Assembly (NCBI RefSeq): GCF_014652415.1
Contig: NZ_BMYT01000001.1
Coordinates: 863,352-927,351, forward strand
Source of the DNA: Affinundibacterium macrobrachii
Lineage (GTDB): Bacteria > Pseudomonadota > Gammaproteobacteria > Burkholderiales > Burkholderiaceae_D
Length of the DNA: 64,000 bases
Reading direction: 5' to 3'
The notes beneath the pieces were generated by a model. The model made no database searches. It saw only the letters and a program-made list of their open reading frames with translations, and had not been told where the DNA came from. Each line of letters starts with the position of its first letter. Position 1 is the stretch's first letter. Positions 1-11,720 of this stretch are shown here, in pieces. Made by a program: the position numbers and the translations under genes.

Positions 1-1
1 G

Positions 2-85
2 AATAACAAACTTGCTTCTGGCATTTTTCTGGGCGCCTTAAGCTTAGGTATGGGCATACTCAATGCCGCTTGCCAAACCTATTAA
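2..85 (+). CDS. C-terminal end of a hydrophobic protein, cut by the left edge
   Basis: An open frame enters from the left edge and stops with TAA at 83-85. The visible 27 residues are rich in Gly, Leu and Ala (GIFLGALSLGMGILNAAC), as in a final membrane helix. The frame lies about 105 bases before rsmE on the same strand. Too little is visible to name a family. It could also be a chance open frame, since only 84 bases are seen. Confidence 0.4.
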   Translation, partial: NNKLASGIFLGALSLGMGILNAACQTY

Positions 86-191
86 TTTACATCGCTATTT
101 TGCATCGATGAATTCATAAAGATTGTTAGAGCGCCACTTGTACAAACGCGCTCTACCTTCCCCTACTAGCTCGTACATTTACTGTCATCAC

Positions 192-917
192 ATGCCTCGT
201 TTTTATTGCTCTCTGCCCTTGTCTGTGGGCGCGATCGTCGATCTACCAAGCGATACCGCACATCATATTTTTGTTCTACGCTTAAACGTCGGCGATCGTG
301 TTGAGCTTTTTAATGGCGAAGGCGGCAGTTATTTAGCAACACTGACAGCAATAAGTAAAAAACACGTCACTGCTGAAGTGAAGCTTTTCTTGCCAGAGGA
401 AGTCGAACTACCATTTCATTTAAGTCTGGCACAAGCCTTACCAGAAGGCTCCAAAATGGATTGGATTATAGAAAAAGCGATAGAGCTTGGCGTGAATCAC
501 ATCCAACCGCTCGCCGCACAACGTAGCGTCGTAAAGTTGAACCAAGAACGGGCAGAGAAAAAGATGGCGCACTGGCAAGGTATTATCCAAAGTGCTACCG
601 AACAATGTGGGCGAAAACGCCTTGCACTTCTGGCTGAATTAATCGATGCACAAAAGTGGATGACGCAACAAGATATGCACAAACGCATCTTGCTCTCACC
701 TCGTGCGAATCAATCATTAGCTGATTGGGCAAAGCATCACCCCGCGCAAGCATTAACCATCGCAATCGGACCGGAGGGCGGATTCTCAGAACAAGAAGAG
801 CAACTAGCAGTAAATCAAGGAGCACTTATGTTAAGTTTAGGTCCGCGCGTGCTCAGAACCGAAACCGCAGGATTAGCCGCGATTACTGTAATTAGCGCTG
901 CATGGGGTGGCATCTAA
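192..917 (+). CDS. rsmE: RsmE, 16S rRNA m3U1498 methyltransferase
   Basis: This cytoplasmic SPOUT-class enzyme uses S-adenosylmethionine to methylate N3 of U1498 in 16S rRNA of the small subunit. The protein is 241 aa when started at the ATG at 192 (MPRFYCSLPL), which is the usual N-terminus of the family; the frame is open further upstream, but that extension does not look like RsmE. An N-terminal PUA-like part is followed by the SPOUT knot, with GSKMDWIIEKAIELGV, IGPEGGFSEQE and LGPRVLRTETA, the last two forming the SAM-binding knot. It stands alone, about 80 bases before an unrelated secreted protein. Function is known from the family and confident. Confidence 0.95.
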   Translation: MPRFYCSLPLSVGAIVDLPSDTAHHIFVLRLNVGDRVELFNGEGGSYLATLTAISKKHVTAEVKLFLPEEVELPFHLSLAQALPEGSKMDWIIEKAIELGVNHIQPLAAQRSVVKLNQERAEKKMAHWQGIIQSATEQCGRKRLALLAELIDAQKWMTQQDMHKRILLSPRANQSLADWAKHHPAQALTIAIGPEGGFSEQEEQLAVNQGALMLSLGPRVLRTETAGLAAITVISAAWGGI

Positions 918-995
918 AACGAATGCCTCGTTTATTTGTTCAAATGGACCTGACTTTCAACATTCGAACTTTATCTTTCCAAATCGACTTGCCAT

Positions 996-1598
996 ATGAA
1001 AAAACATCTATTCACCGCCATCTTTGCAATCAGCATTGCGCAGATCAGCTCGGTTCAAGCGCAAATAAAACAAGAGGCACCATTGGTTTCTATCCCTAGC
1101 CATGATTCTTTCTTTGATCAACTACAACAATTATGTGGCAAAGCCTTCGAGGGAAAGGTCGTCGTTGATAATCCAAAATCAGATGGTTTTGAAGGAAAAC
1201 TCGTCATGCATGTACGGAAATGCAGCGACACTCAATTGCAAATCCCATTTCATGTTGGCGACAATCACTCACGTACTTGGATAATCACAAAAACGGGTTC
1301 AGGTCTCTCACTCAAACATGATCACCGACATGCCGATGGCAGTCACGATGCACAAACCATGTATGGTGGGCACACCCTTGATGGCGGATGGAAGAATATC
1401 CAATCATTCCCTGCTGACCAGTATTCCAAAGAACTATTCGCACGTTTAGGCAGCGCTCAATCAATCACTAATACTTGGCAAATATTTATTTACCCGAATA
1501 CTTTTAGCTACCGACTCATTCGCGAAGGACGTGAATTTAGAGTGAACTTTGATTTAACAAAACCAACAAGTATTCCACCTACGCCTTGGGGTTATTAA
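996..1598 (+). CDS. Secreted protein of unknown function, 200 aa
   Basis: I do not recognise the family. The N-terminus (MKKHLFTAIFAISIAQISSVQAQ) is a clear Sec signal peptide with probable cleavage after VQA. The mature part has two cysteines (QLCGK and VRKCSD) that could form a disulfide, and a His/Asp-rich patch (LKHDHRHADGSHD) that could bind metal. It ends with a Pro-rich tail (TSIPPTPWGY). Without transmembrane helices it should be periplasmic or secreted. A stem-loop follows about 65 bases after the stop. No motif indicates an enzyme activity. Confidence 0.75.
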   Translation: MKKHLFTAIFAISIAQISSVQAQIKQEAPLVSIPSHDSFFDQLQQLCGKAFEGKVVVDNPKSDGFEGKLVMHVRKCSDTQLQIPFHVGDNHSRTWIITKTGSGLSLKHDHRHADGSHDAQTMYGGHTLDGGWKNIQSFPADQYSKELFARLGSAQSITNTWQIFIYPNTFSYRLIREGREFRVNFDLTKPTSIPPTPWGY

Positions 1599-1662
1599 GT
1601 CCAAATTACCAGATAAATGAAATCAAAGCCATTGATGTACTTCACTAGTGCCGTACGCTAAT

Positions 1663-1689
1663 AGTGCCGATAAGATTTCTATCGGCACT
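1663..1689 (+). terminator. Stem-loop, possible weak terminator
   Basis: Perfect 10-bp stem AGTGCCGATA / TATCGGCACT with a 7-nt loop, 65 bases after the end of the secreted-protein gene. There is no U-tract on either side, so it may instead be an mRNA 3'-end stabiliser. Confidence 0.35.
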
Positions 1690-1863
1690 TGTCGATTATG
1701 TCAGTCAATTTGCTGCATACACTGTCGCTTTAATTGAAACTTCTCGCGAAACCAAATATGAGCAGGAGTATCAGCGACTCACTTTACATCTTTATCCCTT
1801 TTCAAGCGCTGCATTTGTTAAACTTCGGGCATATCGTTCTGACTCACCTCACCAATTGTCCCC

Positions 1864-3006
1864 ATGCATGCTCCACATCCCGTTATAAGTTGGCTAGAAA
1901 ATCAAGAAAAACTGACCTTGCTTTGGCACTCTGAAAACGCCAGTCCAGCACCCAAGCGAACACAAATCGCAGACGATACCTTAAATGCGGATACCGCATA
2001 TAAATTGGCTTGTGAAGGAACTGCAATGCTATGGCGTGGTGATTTTCAAAATGCAAAGAACTTGTTACAGGCAATCACGAGAAGAATCGACAAAAAGCGC
2101 TCACGAGTAAAAAAATCGGTAAACCCACCTGTAACAGCATCCGACGCTTTTCATTTACATCGTCAAGCACAGGCACAACGAGCTCGTGTTTTAGGTATGC
2201 TTCTTATTCCGATCAATGCGGATTTCACAATTCCCTTGCGCCGCGCACCAGATGTGAAACAAGCCTGTTTAGAAGCTTACGGACAGATAGATCAAGATTT
2301 TGCGATTTCTTTACGCGAGCTACTGGGAATCATTGGTGCCCATCAATGGAGAAAAAACGGCATTGAAATTCCCGCGTTGGGAGACCGAATTCATCCGCAT
2401 TACGGCGTCTTCTCTCCTGTGCGTGGCGAGTATCTTGATCTAGTCGCAAAAGCACCACTACCAAACCTAGAACTTGCCTTCGATATCGGCACTGGATCGG
2501 GCGTTATCGCGGCAATTTTAGCCAAACGTGGCATTAAAAAAATCATCGCGACAGATCAAGATGACCGAGCACTCGCCTGCGCCAAAGAGAACTTAACTAA
2601 ACTCAATCTTTTGTCCCAAGTCGATCTCATCAAAACCAATCTATTTCCAGATGGTCAAGCTGCGCTAATCGTCTGTAATCCACCGTGGGTTCCGGCTAGA
2701 CCAAATGCTGCTATCGAATATGCGGTCTATGATCAAGACAGTCAAATGCTACGCGGCTTTTTAGCTGGGCTATCAAAACACCTAACACCGGGCGGCGAAG
2801 CCTGGCTCATCATGTCGGATTTGGCGGAACATTTAGGATTACGAAGTGCACAGGAATTTTGGAGCTGGATAGATCTAAATGGACTTGAAGTCATCGGAAA
2901 AATGGATATACGGCCTCGCCATGCAAAAGTGAACGACAGCAGCGATCCTTTACATCAAGCACGCGCGGCAGAAATTACATCGCTGTGGCGCCTGCAACTC
3001 AAGTAA
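1864..3006 (+). CDS. Class I SAM-dependent methyltransferase with HemK-like NPPW motif
   Basis: A 380-aa protein with a C-terminal Rossmann methyltransferase domain (about residues 180-380). Motif I is FDIGTGSG at 206-213, the acidic residue binding the ribose is in IIATDQD, and CNPPW at 271-275 is the NPPY-type motif of enzymes that methylate amide or exocyclic amino nitrogens. The first 150-180 residues form a separate part, probably substrate recognition, that I cannot place. The motif suggests a PrmC/RsmC-like chemistry, but the substrate is unknown. Started at the ATG at 1864. It is followed by a strong bidirectional terminator shared with the convergent protease gene. Confidence 0.85.
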   Translation: MHAPHPVISWLENQEKLTLLWHSENASPAPKRTQIADDTLNADTAYKLACEGTAMLWRGDFQNAKNLLQAITRRIDKKRSRVKKSVNPPVTASDAFHLHRQAQAQRARVLGMLLIPINADFTIPLRRAPDVKQACLEAYGQIDQDFAISLRELLGIIGAHQWRKNGIEIPALGDRIHPHYGVFSPVRGEYLDLVAKAPLPNLELAFDIGTGSGVIAAILAKRGIKKIIATDQDDRALACAKENLTKLNLLSQVDLIKTNLFPDGQAALIVCNPPWVPARPNAAIEYAVYDQDSQMLRGFLAGLSKHLTPGGEAWLIMSDLAEHLGLRSAQEFWSWIDLNGLEVIGKMDIRPRHAKVNDSSDPLHQARAAEITSLWRLQLK

Positions 3007-3026
3007 CACAAAACCTTCCCCCTAAA

Positions 3027-3062
3027 TAAAAAAAGCCGTCAGATTTCTCGACGGCTTTTCTA
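3027..3062. terminator. Bidirectional rho-independent terminator
   Basis: Stem AAAAGCCGTC / GACGGCTTTT at 3031-3040 and 3050-3059 with a 9-nt loop. It has A-runs on the left and T-runs on the right, so it can end both the methyltransferase (+) and the M4 protease (-). The stem sequence is nearly the same as the maeB terminator at 5897-5930. Confidence 0.85.
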
Positions 3063-3089
3063 TTTCAAACAATTTCTCGAACCTTAATC

Positions 3090-3147
3090 AAACAAACTCG
3101 TTTCAATTCAATTCAATTCAATTCATTAGAATAAACCGAGTTTGTTT
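3090..3147. repeat. ATTCA pentanucleotide repeats inside an 11-bp inverted repeat
   Basis: Four perfect copies of ATTCA (3106-3125), preceded by TTTCA, lie between inverted arms AAACAAACTCG (3090-3100) and CGAGTTTGTTT (3137-3147). The element sits directly behind the stop codon of the M4 protease gene, in its 3' untranslated region. Confidence 0.7.
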
Positions 3148-3161
3148 AATCATTCCATCTC

Positions 3162-5896
<2,735 letters not shown>

Positions 5897-5930
5897 TAAA
5901 AAAAGCCGTCAATGTGATGACGGCTTTCTT
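5897..5930 (-). terminator. maeB rho-independent terminator
   Basis: Stem AAAGCCGTCA / TGACGGCTTT (5902-5911 and 5918-5927) with a 6-nt loop. The A-run on its left reads as a T-run on the minus strand, just behind the maeB stop codon. Confidence 0.85.
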
Positions 5931-5950
5931 AAATAAAATGCAAATATAGA

Positions 5951-8260
5951 CTAGCGCTGCGCCACTGCATCCACTACACATAAAGCAGTCATATTGACAA
6001 TACGACGAACCGTCGCTGAAGAAGTCAAAATATGAACTGGCTTTGCACAACCTAATAGAATTGGCCCAATCGCAATATTATTGCCCGCAGCCGTTTTCAA
6101 TAAGTTATATGCAATATTGGCAGCGTCAATATTCGGCATCACCAATAAATTCGCATCGCCCTTTAATGTAGAACTAGGCATCATTTTTTGACGATAATCT
6201 GAATCTAACGCTGTATCGCCGTGCATTTCACCATCAATCTCAAGATCAGGAGCATCGCGTTGTACGATCGCTAATGCAGCACGCATTTTCTTGGCTGATT
6301 CACTATTGCTTGAACCAAAATTAGAGTGCGATAACAGCGCTGCTTTTGGTTGTATACCAAAACGACGCATCTCTTCTGCGGCCAGAATCGTAATCTCAGC
6401 AATTTGCTCAGCGCTAGGGTTTTCATTGATATGCGTATCAACCAAGACCAATTGACGATCAGGCAAGACCAAACCATTCATAGCCGCATATACGTTCACG
6501 CCAGCACGTTTACCAAGCACTTGGTTCACGTAAAACAAATGTAAACTACCAATACCAAATGTTCCACAGATCATGCCATCAGCGTCGCCCTTGTGAACCA
6601 TCATCGAGCCAATTAAGGTATGACGACGACGCATTTCTAACTTTGCGTATTGCTCTGTAATACCTTGGCGGCAGGTCATCTGATGATAGGTTTGCCAGTA
6701 ATCACGATACCTTGCATCCATTTCTGGATTGATCGCTTCAAAATCGATACCTGGGCGTAAACGCAAACCAAACTTCTCAATTCGTTTTTCCAGAATATGT
6801 GGACGACCAACCAAAATTGGTTTGGCCAGTTTTTCATCAACGACCACCTGTACAGCGCGCAAAACACGTTCTTCTTCTCCCTCTGCAAAAACAATGCGCT
6901 TGCGAGAATCTGGTGCTTTCTTGGCGATTTGGAATAGTGGCTTCATGAACGTGCCACTGTGGTAAACAAATTGCTGCAACTTATCGATATACGCCTGCAT
7001 ATCCTGAATTGGTCGCGCTGCAACGCCACAATCTTCTGCAGCTTTTGCTACTGCTGGCGCAATCTTAATCATCAGTCGCGGGTCAAATGGCTTAGGAATT
7101 AAATATTCAGGGCCAAACGATAAGTTAGAAATTCCGTAGGCTGATGCCACCACATCAGATTGCTCAGCTTGCGCCAAATCGGCAATCGCATGTACGACCG
7201 CAATTTCCATCTCGCGAGTGATGGTCGTTGCACCACAATCTAGCGCACCACGGAAAATATACGGGAAACACAGCACATTATTCACTTGATTTGGAAAATC
7301 GGAACGGCCAGTGGCCATCACCGCGTCATCTCGTACTGCCTTGACTTCTTCAGGCAGAATTTCAGGGGTAGGATTCGCTAACGCCAAAATCAAAGGGCGT
7401 GCCGCCATGGTTTTCACCATGTCTTGCTTTAGTACGCCGCCAGCGGACAATCCCAAGAAAATATCAGCGCCTGAGATGACCTCTTTCAAACTACGTGCAC
7501 TCGTATCTTGTGCGAAGCGTTCCTTATCAGGATCCATCAACTCGGTACGACCTTTGTAGACTACGCCAGCGAGATCCGTAACAAAGATGTTTTCAATCGG
7601 AAAACCAAGATCAACAATCAAATCCAAGCAAGCCAGCGCCGCAGCACCTGCACCAGAAACCACCAATTTACAGTCTTTGAGATCTTTACCAACAACTTTT
7701 AAGCCATTCAAAATAGCGGCCCCAACAATGATCGCAGTGCCATGTTGATCATCGTGGAAAACTGGAATCTTCATCTTATCGCGCAACTTACGTTCGATAT
7801 AGAAGCATTCAGGTGCTTTGATGTCTTCTAAATTAATACCGCCAAACGTCGGCTCTAAGGAAGCAATAATATCCACCAATTTGTCTGGGTCTGACTCATT
7901 GATTTCGATATCAAATACATCAATTCCCGCAAATTTCTTAAACAAGACGCCCTTACCTTCCATCACTGGCTTGGAAGCCAAAGGGCCGATATTGCCTAAA
8001 CCTAAAACTGCGGTGCCATTGGTAATCACACCGACCAGATTGCCACGTGCTGTGTATTTAAATGCCGCAGCAGGATCAGCCACAATTTCTTCACATGGCG
8101 CTGCCACACCGGGCGAGTAAGCTAGCGCCAGATCGCGCTGATTCGTAAGTTGTTTAGTTGGAGTGACACTGATTTTGCCAGGCGTTGGAAATTCATGGTA
8201 TTCCAATGCGGCTTGACGTAATTGTTGACGAAGTAATTCTTTTTGTTCTGGCGAATCCAT
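5951..8260 (-). CDS. maeB: NADP-dependent malic enzyme with phosphotransacetylase domain
   Basis: Converts malate and NADP to pyruvate, CO2 and NADPH in the cytoplasm. The 769-aa protein has the MaeB layout: a malic enzyme domain (about residues 10-410, with [23 protein letters not shown] and the NADP fold [11 protein letters not shown]) joined to a C-terminal phosphate acetyl/butyryl transferase-like domain (about 430-760), which in this family is regulatory and binds acetyl-CoA. I chose the ATG at 8260 ([10 protein letters not shown]): it has AAGGA ten bases upstream and matches the family N-terminus, while the longer frame would start with TTG. It stands alone with its own terminator. Confidence 0.96.
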   Translation of the reverse strand: MDSPEQKELLRQQLRQAALEYHEFPTPGKISVTPTKQLTNQRDLALAYSPGVAAPCEEIVADPAAAFKYTARGNLVGVITNGTAVLGLGNIGPLASKPVMEGKGVLFKKFAGIDVFDIEINESDPDKLVDIIASLEPTFGGINLEDIKAPECFYIERKLRDKMKIPVFHDDQHGTAIIVGAAILNGLKVVGKDLKDCKLVVSGAGAAALACLDLIVDLGFPIENIFVTDLAGVVYKGRTELMDPDKERFAQDTSARSLKEVISGADIFLGLSAGGVLKQDMVKTMAARPLILALANPTPEILPEEVKAVRDDAVMATGRSDFPNQVNNVLCFPYIFRGALDCGATTITREMEIAVVHAIADLAQAEQSDVVASAYGISNLSFGPEYLIPKPFDPRLMIKIAPAVAKAAEDCGVAARPIQDMQAYIDKLQQFVYHSGTFMKPLFQIAKKAPDSRKRIVFAEGEEERVLRAVQVVVDEKLAKPILVGRPHILEKRIEKFGLRLRPGIDFEAINPEMDARYRDYWQTYHQMTCRQGITEQYAKLEMRRRHTLIGSMMVHKGDADGMICGTFGIGSLHLFYVNQVLGKRAGVNVYAAMNGLVLPDRQLVLVDTHINENPSAEQIAEITILAAEEMRRFGIQPKAALLSHSNFGSSNSESAKKMRAALAIVQRDAPDLEIDGEMHGDTALDSDYRQKMMPSSTLKGDANLLVMPNIDAANIAYNLLKTAAGNNIAIGPILLGCAKPVHILTSSATVRRIVNMTALCVVDAVAQR

Positions 8261-8814
8261 GCGAGTCCATTCCTTCTTAAACAAACAAATAGGGGGTTAA
8301 TGATTCTAGCAGAGAGGCAACATTTGCTTCATACGTATTTATACGAGTTCTATGACTTTTTTGCATAAGCGATAGCTAGAATGACTAAATAAGGTCAAAA
8401 ACATAGTGAATAACTATCAAACTAGGTCGATTCTATGGACTCATACCTGACATCAGAGCAATCATGATTGTTTTGTAGCTTGCATCTGCATCACTTTATT
8501 TCATTAATTACCTCATTAATTACCTCTCTAATCACTTCACTAATCAATTCGCTAAACAGTATCAAAAAAATACAACTACAAGCGTTCACCTATCTAAAGT
8601 CATTGGTACAAAACCAAAATAATTACCATAATCATTACATTTTTTTATCAGAATCATTTAAGCAATAAAAAATGATCAAACAACAAAAACGCGCGCTGAG
8701 TAAAAATCATCATGACAAAACCATGTCAAATAAGATTCAATATCACTATTGCTGGAATTGACACGAAAAAAGTTCGGCGTAATCCGATCTAAGTCAAATC
8801 AAGAAAATAAAACA
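8261..8814. other. AT-rich spacer upstream of maeB
   Basis: About 550 bases between maeB and the next plus-strand genes. It holds the maeB promoter and a 12-bp tandem repeat tract (8502-8549). A TTG-started frame at 8468-8668 is a by-product of that repeat (LITS repeated) and I do not call it. Nothing else is recognised. Confidence 0.5.
8502..8549. repeat. 12-bp tandem repeat, four units
   Basis: Two perfect copies of CATTAATTACCT (8502-8513, 8514-8525) are followed by two degenerate ones, CTCTAATCACTT (8526-8537) and CACTAATCAATT (8538-8549). The unit is a multiple of three, so it leaves reading frames open. It lies in the spacer between maeB and the DUF6882 gene. Confidence 0.8.
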
Positions 8815-8943
8815 ATGAAAGAAATCGATGCGAGTACAAAAAAAGAACGAAAGCTTAATTTCAGTCGAACCTACTTCAAAGTACTCAATAAATGTGCAGC
8901 CGCGACACTTGAAGCCGATGCATACCAAGCAATTGGCAACTGA
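8815..8943 (+). CDS. Possible small protein, 42 aa
   Basis: The frame starts at ATG 8815 (MKEIDASTKKERKLNFSRTY) and stops at 8943, 25 bases before the DUF6882 gene on the same strand. The product would be basic at the front and contain one Cys. The ribosome site is weak (AAGAAAATAAAACA) and I recognise no family, so it may not be translated. Its position suggests it could be a leader gene for the next one. Confidence 0.25.
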   Translation: MKEIDASTKKERKLNFSRTYFKVLNKCAAATLEADAYQAIGN

Positions 8944-8967
8944 AAAACAATAGAGCGGCACAAAGAT

Positions 8968-9462
8968 ATGGTTAAGTTATTTCACCGCGAAAAGAATCTG
9001 GATGCATTTATTGCAGCTAGTGTTGATGAGGCACAAATTGCCAACATGCTACATAACGCAAATTGGCGACTAGGCGATGAGAAGTCTTGGCATTTAGATC
9101 AAAATAATGGCCAACTCTTACTCACATTCGATGATGGAACATTCGCACTTGCCCCGGCACAAATCATTGGTACCTTCCATCACAAAGATCATTCATTTAT
9201 GTGGGCATGGGACCATCCTTCAGTACTACCGGCACTCAAACGCAATGCAACAACAGTCAAAGAATTTGGCAAAGAACAAAAAACAAAGGAACTCGTCAAA
9301 GCAAACATACACTGCACCGAACAACGTGCATGGGAGCTGACTGCGCTCGCAATGCGTCTAAACCAAGCAAAAGGCGCTTATCGCGTTGAAGTAAAACCGG
9401 GTGTGAGTCTGTTTTTAAATTTTGGTGAAGTACAAATCGCCCACGAAGCAAAATCGATCTGA
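8968..9462 (+). CDS. DUF6882-like protein, 164 aa
   Basis: A cytoplasmic protein of unknown function with no signal peptide or membrane segment. The central part (LLLTFDDGTFALAPAQIIGTFHHKDHSFMWAWDHPSV, about residues 48-86) resembles the DUF6882 family, whose members carry a similar GT-F-W-W-A-NPS pattern, so I place it there from memory. The second half is helical and ends in a short strand pair. It lies about 40 bases before thiL and may be cotranscribed with it. No biochemical role is known to me. Confidence 0.7.
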   Translation: MVKLFHREKNLDAFIAASVDEAQIANMLHNANWRLGDEKSWHLDQNNGQLLLTFDDGTFALAPAQIIGTFHHKDHSFMWAWDHPSVLPALKRNATTVKEFGKEQKTKELVKANIHCTEQRAWELTALAMRLNQAKGAYRVEVKPGVSLFLNFGEVQIAHEAKSI

Positions 9463-9503
9463 CATTTTCACCACGACGGAGAATGCATTCGATACAATGC
9501 AAT

Positions 9504-10472
9504 ATGCTCTCAGAATTCGACCTTATCAAACATTATTTTGTACAGAACTACGCTGAAGATCCACGCTTCGCACTTGGGATCGGTGACGACTGTGCTTTAG
9601 TCAATCCCGCACCCGATATGCAGCTAGCCATATCAAGCGACATGCTGGTATCAGGTCGACATTTTTTCCTAGATGCAGATCCCTATCAACTTGGCCATAA
9701 ATGCTTGGCAGTCAATTTATCGGATCTTGCAGCGATGGGCGCGAAGCCACTCGCGTTCACTTTATCGCTGTCGTTGCCAGAAGCGAATCCAGCCTGGTTA
9801 GCACCTTTCTCACAAGGATTATTCAATTTAGCGCAGCAACATCACTGTCGTCTAATTGGTGGCGACACCACAAAAGGTCCACTGAATATTTGCATCACGA
9901 TCTTTGGTGAAGTGCCGCCCAATTCCGCTCTGAGGCGAGATGCTGCGCAAGTGGGCGACGACATTTGGGTCTCTGGCAATATTGGCGATGCGCGTTTGGC
10001 GCTTGCCGCTTATTGGAAAGAATTGCCGCTTTCAACAGAAGATCATCGCATCGCTGCCACCCGTATGCACACGCCAACACCACGCATCGCATTAGGAATT
10101 GCATTACGTGGGATCGCCAATGCTGCGCTGGATATTTCAGATGGCTTGATTGGCGATCTTGGACACATCTTAGAACGCTCACAAGTTGGCGCCCACCTTT
10201 ACGTCGACGATTTGCCAGCTGGCCCAATACTGCAACAACAAGCACAAGACAAACGACGTGAATTTTGTTTAGCCGGTGGCGACGACTACGAACTATGTTT
10301 TACAGCACCAGTTCATCAACGTGATGCTGTGATACAAGCGGGCTTAACTAGCCAAACCAATGTCACACGAATCGGCAGTATCGAAGTCTCAAAAGGCTTA
10401 CGCTTACTAGATAAAAACCATCAAGAAATTCAACTCGCCTTGCGTAGTTTTGATCATTTCACCACCGAATAA
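9504..10472 (+). CDS. thiL: ThiL, thiamine-monophosphate kinase
   Basis: Phosphorylates thiamine monophosphate to the active cofactor thiamine diphosphate using ATP, the last step of thiamine synthesis. The protein of about 322 aa has the PurM-like N-terminal fold with IGDDCALV, ISSDMLVSGRHF and NLSDLAAMGAKP, and a C-terminal fold with ISDGLIGDLGHI and GGDDYELCFT. I chose ATG 9504 (MLSEFDLIKHYF), the usual family start. An in-frame ATG at 9483 sits only one base after GGAGA, too close to use it well, so the start is not certain. pgpA follows two bases after the stop, so the two are cotranscribed. Confidence 0.94.
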   Translation: MLSEFDLIKHYFVQNYAEDPRFALGIGDDCALVNPAPDMQLAISSDMLVSGRHFFLDADPYQLGHKCLAVNLSDLAAMGAKPLAFTLSLSLPEANPAWLAPFSQGLFNLAQQHHCRLIGGDTTKGPLNICITIFGEVPPNSALRRDAAQVGDDIWVSGNIGDARLALAAYWKELPLSTEDHRIAATRMHTPTPRIALGIALRGIANAALDISDGLIGDLGHILERSQVGAHLYVDDLPAGPILQQQAQDKRREFCLAGGDDYELCFTAPVHQRDAVIQAGLTSQTNVTRIGSIEVSKGLRLLDKNHQEIQLALRSFDHFTTE

Positions 10473-10474
10473 AT

Positions 10475-10987
10475 ATGGATAGCAACCCTAATCCCATCTT
10501 AAAACCGACTGCGGGATTCATGCTGGCTCACCCTGCACATTTTCTGTCACAAGGATTTGGCAGTGGTTTGTCGCCCGTCATGCCCGGCACTGCAGGCACT
10601 CTGTTTGCATGGCTCAGTTTTACTGTATTAAGTGTACGTTGGCCTCAGTTATTTACACCGATGAACTGGGGAATCATCATCGTTATTGGATATTTTCTTG
10701 GCGTGTGGGCGTGCGAAATTACAGGAAAAAATCTTGGCATCGCAGATCACGGCAGCATGGTTTGGGATGAGATTATTGCGTTTTGGTTGGTACTACTGTT
10801 CATCACCCCAGCGCCATTCATTACCCAGTGCTGGGCATTCATCGCTTTCCGTTTTTTTGATATGGTCAAACCACCACCAATTGCTTATTTTGATCGCAAA
10901 TTGAAAGGTGGATTTGGTGTCATGTTCGACGATATTGTTGCCGCATTCTTCGCACTCCTCGTCTTTGCTTTATGGCGAAATTGGTGA
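10475..10987 (+). CDS. pgpA: PgpA, phosphatidylglycerophosphatase A
   Basis: Inner-membrane enzyme removing the phosphate from phosphatidylglycerophosphate to give phosphatidylglycerol. The 170-aa protein has the family motifs GSGLSPVMPGTAGTLFAW, DHGSMVWDEI (the acidic active-site region) and FRFFDMVKPPPI, with several hydrophobic segments (about residues 43-60, 69-84, 107-130, 150-168). It follows thiL by two bases, a common arrangement in proteobacteria, and is followed by pncC. Confidence 0.95.
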   Translation: MDSNPNPILKPTAGFMLAHPAHFLSQGFGSGLSPVMPGTAGTLFAWLSFTVLSVRWPQLFTPMNWGIIIVIGYFLGVWACEITGKNLGIADHGSMVWDEIIAFWLVLLFITPAPFITQCWAFIAFRFFDMVKPPPIAYFDRKLKGGFGVMFDDIVAAFFALLVFALWRNW

Positions 10988-11092
10988 GCAAACAACAATG
11001 CTGATCGAATACAAAAAATCAATTTAAAAAATACCGCAAGCGAGTTTTGAAGTGCTAAAGTGCATCTATAAATAACAGATCAGGAGACCATC

Positions 11093-11578
11093 ATGACTGA
11101 CATGCTCAAGCTCGCAGAAAAAGTTGGCGAAGCGCTCAAATCAAAGAAATTATTACTCTCGGTTGCAGAATCATGCACAGGTGGCGGCGTTAGCTGTGCA
11201 CTAACCGAAATTGCCGGTTCTTCAGAATGGTTTGATTGTGGTTTTGTGCCCTACTCTAATTCGGCAAAAACAGAGATGCTGAATATTCCAGCCTCGTTGA
11301 TTGCGCAACACGGCGCGGTCAGCGAAGAAATCGCTGCAGCGATGGCTGAAGGAGCATTGGCAAACTCGGAAGCGCATGTCGCGATCTCGACAACAGGAAT
11401 TGCTGGACCAGGTGGTGCGGTACCAGGCAAACCAGTTGGTACAGTCTGCTTCGGCTGGCGCGTTGGTGGCGTAACACATACCGAACGCAAAGTATTTAGT
11501 GGTGATCGCCATGCAGTACGTGAGCAAACTGTAGCGCATGCCTTGAGCAAATTATTGCGTTATGTTGAGGAAATTTAA
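11093..11578 (+). CDS. pncC: PncC, nicotinamide-nucleotide amidohydrolase (CinA C-terminal family)
   Basis: Deamidates nicotinamide mononucleotide to nicotinate mononucleotide, recycling NAD breakdown products. The 161-aa protein is a stand-alone CinA C-terminal domain: VAESCTGGGVSCALTEIAGSSEWFDCGFVPYSN near the start and STTGIAGPGGAVPGKPVGTVCFGW in the middle. It lacks the N-terminal MoaB-like domain of full CinA. A strong site, AGGAGA, precedes the ATG. It lies 105 bases after pgpA, with a likely -10 box TATAAA near 11067, so it may have its own promoter. Confidence 0.93.
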   Translation: MTDMLKLAEKVGEALKSKKLLLSVAESCTGGGVSCALTEIAGSSEWFDCGFVPYSNSAKTEMLNIPASLIAQHGAVSEEIAAAMAEGALANSEAHVAISTTGIAGPGGAVPGKPVGTVCFGWRVGGVTHTERKVFSGDRHAVREQTVAHALSKLLRYVEEI

Positions 11579-11655
11579 GACTTCCCCCCCCTTAAGATTT
11601 GCTTTAACTGTTTTAGCACAATCTCACTAAATCCAATACCAAAATACGATATCAG

Positions 11656-11694
11656 TACAAAAAAAGGCGCGAAGAAATCAATCTTCGCGCCTTT
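11656..11694 (-). terminator. pyrF terminator, possibly bidirectional
   Basis: Perfect 13-bp stem AAAGGCGCGAAGA / TCTTCGCGCCTTT (11663-11675 and 11682-11694) with a 6-nt loop. The A-run to its left becomes a T-run for the minus-strand pyrF transcript; it may also stop pncC. Confidence 0.85.
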
Positions 11695-11720
11695 CGATTT
11701 TCTACATTTCACAAACTCGA

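Noticed and set aside
8468..8668. Plus-strand frame with repeated LITS residues
   Set aside because: It starts with TTG without a ribosome site, and its repeats follow from the 12-bp DNA repeat, so it is probably not a gene.
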